A DNA stretch of 64,000 nucleotides from Puffinus mauretanicus. Taxonomy: Eukaryota > Chordata > Aves > Procellariiformes > Procellariidae. This document shows positions 57,001 through 64,000 of this stretch, one piece after another (the first letter of the stretch is position 1; the number at the start of each line of letters is the position of its first letter). A model generated the notes under the pieces. That model saw only the letters and a program-made list of their open reading frames with translations, ran no database searches and was not told where the DNA came from. The stretch covers positions 1,054,001 to 1,118,000 of the forward strand of contig JAJKFH010002646.1 of the NCBI GenBank assembly GCA_023333565.1. Reading direction: 5' to 3'. Both the position numbers and the translations under genes were made by a program.

Positions 57001-60000
57001 GCTTTCTGCACCTTCTGCACTTTCTGCACCTTCAGTGCAAACCACTGTGTGTGCTGGCTGCATTGGGACTTTGGTTCAACCATGTAGAGTCATCTGTATG
57101 TCCTTTTGGGAAGACACAGCCTCAAACAGTGGAAGTGGCATTAACAGTTCTGGGTCAAGCTGGGACAGAATCTGTGACAAAACTATCTAGGGTGTTCTCC
57201 CATGACAGTTACACAAGCCCTGAATTATGATGTGAGTGAGGAACGAGGCCTCGACTCATAGCACAGCCCCCACTACGGACAGCAGAATATCACTCCGATC
57301 TCTGTAACTTCACGGGTACAGCCATCAGCTTTTAACCACCTTTGCACATTCTTGCTTAAAGACTGAAGGGGCGAGCATCTCAGGCAGAAAGCTAAAGGCA
57401 ACATACATAAATCCTCACAGATAGGTTCAAACAGAGCCCACCCAGTGCAAGGGAGCTCAGAAACAGGTTCACACAAGGTCTGAATGTGAATGGTTGGAAG
57501 TTCTCATAGTCCTTATGAGGGTTCTCATAGTGCTGTACAGCTAACTTCAGCCCTGCTCTGCTGACACAAACCCAAGGCTTATGTTAACAGGGTAAGCCAA
57601 ACTATTTTCACTTCTACGTACTACTTAAGACAAAAATAACTTCTGTGGTTCATTCTGTCCTCTGGGTACAAAAGTCCTGTCTTGCTTGGTGGCTTGAGGA
57701 TTCAGGAAACACAAACTGAAAGAGAAAGGCGGTTGCTATTGTATTAAAAGGTCTTTTACATCCTTCTCTGCTGCCCTCTCAAAAATAATCAGCTATTGTT
57801 GGATATATACAAGAGCTAGGACAAAAGCTCAGGACCAAAGTTTCCGTACACCAACAGAGGAGAGGCTATCCAGACAGGGTGGAAAAAAGGAGATACCTTA
57901 TTTAAGGATTGCCATCCTCCTTCAGGGCTGGGAACATGGAAGGGATATTTGACTTTGCAGTGTTGGGCCAGGATCTTCAATTGGCCAAAGCCTTGAAGTG
58001 AAATTATGCCCCTTCTTCCACTGTGCACCTGCTGTAAGACACAAATGACCTTATTAGGACACAATCAATGTAAATCATATAACCCTATTAATAGCAAAAA
58101 TCATCTATGGAGGGAAAAAAGATTTTCTTAAGACTGTTAACAAGCACACTCCCTGTCAACAACATATTTACATGGAGAGCATGAATTGCAGAGTCCCCAC
58201 GTAGTCCCTCTCAGCCCACCCTGCCCTGCACTCCAGCCTGTTCCCTGGGACCACATGGCCCAGGCTGTTCTTGAGAAAGACACAGGCTGCTGCTTCTCCC
58301 CTTTTTAGGGTTCTCATTTGAAGCAGGCTGCAGCAGCAAAATGTCTTTTTCTCCCCCAGGTACATCAACTTTTTTTTTCCCTTCAAACAAAACACATAGG
58401 AGTTCTTGCCATCACAGGAAAACACACAGAAAGGGGAAGAGCTGGCACCTCTCACACCAGGAGGAGCTGGGGGCAGGGGGAGACAGGGAGGTCCCAAATA
58501 ATTACAGTCTCATGCTGGGTCCCAGCCTCAGGACATTTTATAAGTGGAGCAAGAGTCCATTTTTTACAGCAGGGTGCTATGGATTGCTAGTGAGAATATT
58601 GCTATATGCAGTACTTGAATTAGGAACTAGAAATAAATTAAACATCTTCATCCTTTGTATGACAGAGTTCCTGAAAAATAACTGAAAAAGCTATCAGAAA
58701 GCAGGCAAATTTTTGAAGAATGCTTTCCCTGTGCTTGCAAGGTGGAAGCAAGCTTGGTAACAAAATAATGTTGATATTGTTTTCTTTCTGATAAAGGGCT
58801 CAATTATTAAAGTTGTGCTAATAAAGCCCACTTCAACCATCTGAATAGTCTCCTAATAAATCAATTAAGGGACCAGTTTAGCACAGTGCAATTTTGCCAC
58901 TTGGCCAATAGTCAAGAGGAGACAAAAGAATGTTAGTGAATAACAGCAAAAATCTATAGTGTCAACTCATTTTTGTTTCCTTTGCATCACTATAAATAAG
59001 ACTTCATGTATTTTAAATGAGATTAATTTTAAACAATTTCCTCTCTTCTCCTTACCTTAAGTGTTCAGTAGTTACGATGAGGTTAAATCCCTGAAGTGCA
59101 AGATGAGTTTCTGCTGTTAAACTTCTAGCACAGTATTCAGGCAGCCAGGGATGCACAGGATGCACAGGGATGACTTACTGGTAATGGGCCACCTGAAAAA
59201 AGGTTAGCTTGAACCAAATACAATTTGCAGAAAGAATTCAAGCCTCCTGTGTTCAGTAAGTAAACAGATCAGACAGAAAAAGAAATCTAGCAGACTGTAG
59301 CTACATTGAAAAGTAGTGCTGCACAACAGGAGACATTTGTAGAGTGAAATATTTGGTGCTGAGAACATGATACGTGTCACCAGTATTTGCATTTTGAAGG
59401 TTTTAATTCAGACTCCCTTTGGTCTGATCCAACAAACTGAACATTCCCTAGTGGCTGGAGAACATTAGATTCGCTCCTGGAGCACACCTTAGTTTTCATT
59501 TCAGTTCCCACAGTCTGAGACTTCTCCACAATGCAACTCAAAGTATGGTAAGTAGGAACAGTGAGAAGATTCACATCAAAAGCATGTTCCTGATTTGAAC
59601 TTAAACGTTAATATAGTTGCTACCATAGAGTCTGTCAACTAAGAGGTTCTGGTATGCAAGAGAATTTCTTGGCCATCTTCAGCGGCATAGCCAATGCTAC
59701 TTTCTATTTGGAAGCTAGGCCTCCTACTCTGTTGTGATTAAGCGATATTGAAACATTGTGCTTGCAAAGACCAAAGGTAGGTTTCTGCATCTGTGCAACA
59801 CATTATTTTCCTGAAAGAGAGAAGTTAAAACCAGAGCTATAGGATTGTAATGCACAGGTCTGAAAAAATGCAGAACAGATCTACATGAAAGCAAGCTTGC
59901 ATCCTATGTAAGTGCTGATGATCTGAAGATTTGGTGGAATTTAAACCATTTAAACCAGTTCAACTACTGTGTCTAGAACAAGCCAACACCAGAATATCAG

Positions 60001-61724
60001 TTCTAGAATATACTGTAACCGCTGTCTCTGTGTTGTTATCCATCCGCTCTCAGAAAGAAAGTATGATTATTTTTTTCCCCTCACTCTAGAACTGTGCACA
60101 ACTAGCCATACCTTTGCCACATTTCAGTTGAACGCCTGAATGGAGTCTAGCGAGTCTATGGCTACACTTGGGGTCTGTTTACCTTTTAAACTATCGTGCC
60201 ATGAAAACACATTATACCATAGACAGATTTGCAACAGGTAAGCTTGCTTTAAAACAAGCTGCAATGTTGTTTAAATATGATTGAGTTGCATGTTCTGACA
60301 TGGAGGACAGGACAGCTGAGGAACCCCAGATGATACGCTTGAAAAAGCAAAGAAATGGGCCTGCTGGCAAAAGCATCCCCAATATTGGGACTGGTTCACC
60401 CCCACTCTGAGCAAAAATTCAATAGCCATTGTAATGTTTGCAAAGCTCATCATTTCCCTGTTCAGCTGTTAGGTTAAACTATAGATATTCACAGGACATC
60501 TTATCTTTGTTTATTTTGCGCTGCTCACTTCATGGAATAGTTGTATCCAGTGTTCTGGAAATCTACAATATTATTTTAGACAATGGAATAAACAAACTGA
60601 ATATTTAAAAGTCTTGCATTTATACTGTTTTTCGGAAAATATAAGTTATGAAGTTGTGGGGTTGCAGATATAGCTGAGAAGTCATTGCAAAATTTAAAGA
60701 AACTTTTAGATATAAAAACAATTTCAATATTTTTAAATGTAAGAAAACATAAAGACAGATAAAATATTTTAGAAATTATGTGAAATGTTCAAAAGTTGGA
60801 AAAAATTGTATGCCATCTGTAGTGTTTCTAAGGTCTATCTTGGAAAAAAATGTAGGTATTTTTAAATGCCGCCTAGCTAGCTTCTTTTATTAAACTTTCT
60901 AAGATAACAGGAAAAAAAAGCCTGCACCAAAACAGGGATTTAAGCATAAGGCATCTCCTTATTGGACCTATGTGCTGGTCCTTGCTCTAAAAACAAAAGA
61001 CACAGCTTTAATTTTTGCCTGAAACATTTTTTTTTTCTGTCTCAAAGTCCAAGTCTCAGCATTCAGAGCCAGGTCACTAATCACAATAATTCAATTAAAC
61101 ATTTTTACTTCTGCAATTTTACATTGCCAGTCATTTCCTGTTTCTGCCCACACAACTCCCATCCTACGAGCTGCACATCTTGCTTTTGAATCCTCCTATA
61201 AATCTCCAATTAATTTATTCATCCGTTACTAGTACTGTATATGTCTCTAGGTTTAAAATGCACTTAAGACTCAAAATTTAATTTGAATTTGTCTTAATCC
61301 TAGTCGTCTGTGGGTCTTATAACCAGTCCACAGAGTAAAGACATAACCAAACTTTCTCCAGCTTGAGATAATAGAGAAGACTCCTACACCTGTGTCTGCA
61401 TGCAAGGCCTCTTCTTCCCTTCTCTTCTCCCCGCTGCTGTCCCAAAAACAATGGTGTCTTTTTCTGAGAACCTCATTTCATGCACAGTTGCTACAGATGT
61501 TGGGTTATACAGGAACAGGATTTGGTGCAGAAGTGTATAATCAGTTTAGCTTACACAACATGCACGGATATATAAAGAATATAATTTTGAGGTTACCACA
61601 TTCGCACTTCAATCGTTTGCATGTACTTCCTCTTCCTTTCTTTTTGATCCATAAGAAACTGTGGAGTTTTGAGGACTGAAGGCCATCAGGAACAAAAAGA
61701 GAAAATATCCCTAAGAAATTATCT
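57001..61724. other. Unassigned non-coding sequence
   Basis: No gene recognised. A 9-bp tandem (57003-57029) follows the CR1. Small direct duplications occur at 57499-57535 (GGTTCTCATAG twice) and about 59148-59172 (GGATGCACAG twice). A somewhat GC-rich interval lies at 58165-58510. About 58780-59040 is dense in TAATTA/ATTAA/CAATTA-like words. Confidence 0.5.
57003..57029. repeat. 9-bp tandem repeat, three units
   Basis: TTTCTGCAC, CTTCTGCAC, TTTCTGCAC in tandem, followed by a decayed CTTCAGTGC. It is a minisatellite-like micro-array at the edge of the old CR1. Confidence 0.85.
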
Positions 61725-61795
61725 AACTGATCCTTGAAGCAGTGGATAGATAAGGTGACCTCTCAAGTTTCCTTCCACCACACATTCTATGGTCA
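61725..61795 (+). mobile_element. Probable CR1 LINE 3'-end scrap
   Basis: GATAAGGTGACCTCTCAAGT, then TTCCTTCCACCACACATTCT and ATGG, parallels the CR1 3' UTR 'GATGACCTCTTGAGGTCCCTTCCAACC...ATTCTATG'. It is only about 70 bp, so the identification is moderate. Confidence 0.5.
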
Positions 61796-64000
61796 TTACA
61801 GATTTGCACCGAGTACTCAGTTCTGGAAAAGTTGCCATTATTGTCATCTTATTAATACATGCCCAAGGGGACTTTAATTATTACTCAGTAGTGAACAACT
61901 TGTGTCCTAAACAGTTGGAGAGGGAGAGGCCAGAATTTCTTTTGTTCATCAGAAGGTATTTGAAAGAGGGAGCCAAAACCACCACATTTTTTTAATTAAT
62001 GTATTTTATTGTATCACATATTTTAGCCTTTTTTAGACATATATTTTAGATTGATAGCTTAAAAGGAAGCTATTTACACATACAAAGAAAGATACATCTG
62101 CAAATATTTCTTCTCAACCACACTGATACAGTATTTCATTTGGAATTTGCGAACATTTTGTACATCAAATTTTTGTTCATATGAAGGCTTAAGAAAAGTC
62201 GTGAAGCATACATTTGTTCATTAAAAGAATAAAAGGGTAGAAGAACAAAGCTATATTAAAAAACTCGTTATCACCATGGTAACTAAACACAGGCTAATTT
62301 TGTAACCAAGTTGTACTGGGAGGGCAGAATAGATCATTATCTTTATATTACCTAATCAAACATTCAAAAAACTCTCAAACAATAAATTATAATTTCTCAA
62401 TAACTAATAACCAACTGAATACAGAATTCTAAAAAATGTCATGAAAAGCCATAATTTCAAACATGTTTATATGATATCGTCAAACAGTTTCAGACAAGCA
62501 CCTTTGTTTTAAACCTTTCACAGATTATTTGTGAAGAAGAAAAAATGTGAGGTTAATGATTACATTACTTTCAAATAACAGTATGATGTCTAAAGGCTAA
62601 CTACCTGCACTATATAAAACATTCCCCCAAGTTTTTTGTTTATAAAGGATCAAAATTGTACTCAGTGTTTTGCACTGAGAAAAAAGTAGAAGATGTGTTT
62701 AATTGGCAGAACTGCATAATGAGTGATTAGTTGTTCACCTTACCTACGCACCACCTACCAGTGCTCCAAATGTACGAGAAGTCACAGTGGATGTGAACTT
62801 TTTTAAATGCCACAGAGTGCAAATACCTCAGATCAGTAAAGGGGGAAAAAGATCCATCAGACTAGTTACTACCAACAGGCAAGAAAGAGATGCTAGATTA
62901 ATTTCTTCGTCCATTTAGGATTTGACCTTTCAGCTGAAGCTACCAGCAAAGACTTACACCTAATGGCAATTTCGGTGGCAGTTTCTGTGACGTGCCCATC
63001 CATCTATGGCCTTCTACCACTTGCATCTTCCCAGTAACTGAATACCCACTTGAACTGAGCAACACATTTTCATGAGTTACCACCTATTCAGCACTCACAG
63101 AAAGCCTGGACTTCTCTACATCACTGTAATATATTGCCTGCTGTCTTGCACTTTATGCATAAAAATATTCATGTGCAGTATAAAAATTTCCCCACAAAAA
63201 TAAATGAGAGTGGTGCTCATCACTTCATGGCATGCTGAAGACATCATTATTTCTTTTAGAAAAGATCACAATCAGGTGCTATTTAATATGCAGAGTCTCT
63301 TTTTTGGTTCTGGTACTGACCAACTCATTATGAATGAAAACACTTTTTTTTTTTTATGGTCCCATCAGGCTTAATAGAATGGAAATAAGTTATTATATCT
63401 TACATTATAACAAATACGTATTATTTTAAATTCCTAATAAAACCCCAGAAAGATATTTCTCAATAGCACTGGTGGCAAGTTTTCTTTCAGCACTTCCTAA
63501 CAACCAGCTAATTATACGTAATGTCAGATGTTGGACCTTTTTTCCTCAGGTTTGTTGTAGGATTGCCTTCATTTTAACTTCATGCAACCTAAAATGTTAC
63601 TTCTTATGTGGTCAGATACCATTTCCACTTACCAATGAATATTTCAGTATTTCATATTAAGTATTCATTGGAGCAGGAAACAAAATGATGGTGTTTTGCT
63701 TCCCTGGTGGGTGCCCTGACTGCTAGCCTGTACAGCCCCAGTCTGATCTGCTTTCTGTCTTTCACCCAATGAATATTTAAGTAGTGTGTACAAAGTGGAT
63801 TTATTACAAGACAATAAAACTTACGGACTAGTGGAAAAACACCGTACACCCTGATTCTTAAATCAATGGTCTCTAAACAGGAAGAGGAGGGAAGACATAC
63901 ACTCAATCATGTTATATGACACCTAAATATGTATCAGAACCTCTCTCTTCCAAAAGCAAATGTCTCTTTTGTCAGTTCTGCCAGTACTTCTGTATAAGAT
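61796..64000. other. Unassigned AT-rich sequence to the window end
   Basis: No gene, LTR or LINE recognised. The part from 61990 to 62660 is strongly AT-rich and lacks any frame of note. A T12 run lies at 63344-63355. Confidence 0.55.
63344..63355. repeat. T12 homopolymer run
   Basis: Twelve consecutive T on the + strand, following CAC and followed by ATGG. No element attached to it was recognised. Confidence 0.9.

Overview
The window is vertebrate nuclear DNA, almost certainly from a bird. The evidence is the repeats: several CR1 LINE copies, some ending in the avian 8-bp 3' repeat (ATTCTATG register), and two LTR families that I recognise as common avian endogenous-retrovirus LTRs. The background is AT-rich, intron-like or intergenic sequence with stop codons in every frame. 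Species cannot be fixed; the LTR types suggest a neoavian bird, which is inference.

No complete protein-coding gene is visible. I find no tRNA, rRNA, CRISPR or bacterial feature. The long open frames are mostly CR1 reverse-transcriptase tails, their antisense shadows, or LTR sequence. The best host-gene candidate is one 62-nt cassette at 15296-15357 (+ strand) with good acceptor and donor sites and a protein-like frame. If it is real, much of the window may be intron of an unidentified + strand gene. A recursive-splice-like motif at 20110-20125 would fit that reading.

Layout. 1-10.9 kb: unassigned sequence with an old repeat near 8.8 kb. 10.93-11.18 kb: remnant of a non-CR1 LINE, RTE-like by its motifs. 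14.6 kb: short CR1 piece. 15.3 kb: candidate exon. 16.2-17.1 kb: the best preserved CR1. 18.48-18.54 kb: a striking palindrome cluster. 22.8-23.9 kb: an LTR-like element followed by a solo LTR with target-site duplication. 24.9-25.7 kb: MIR and CR1 sequence, possibly nested. 25.7-33 kb: A28 tract, a hairpin and a dispersed 61-bp repeat pair. 33.0-36.8 kb: CR1, MIR, an ancient CR1 and an LTR fragment. 36.8-49.5 kb: long repeat-poor stretch. 49.5-51.3 kb: CR1 and a GC-rich solo LTR. 51.3-64 kb: unassigned sequence with an old CR1 at 56.5-57.0 kb and a CR1 3' scrap at 61.7 kb.

No operon-like cooperation exists here. The functional questions are whether the candidate exon is spliced, whether the palindrome cluster is a conserved regulatory element, and whether the LTRs retain promoter activity. 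I did not find a clearly new biological system; the strongest unexplained signals are the palindrome cluster, the candidate exon and the 61-bp repeat pair.
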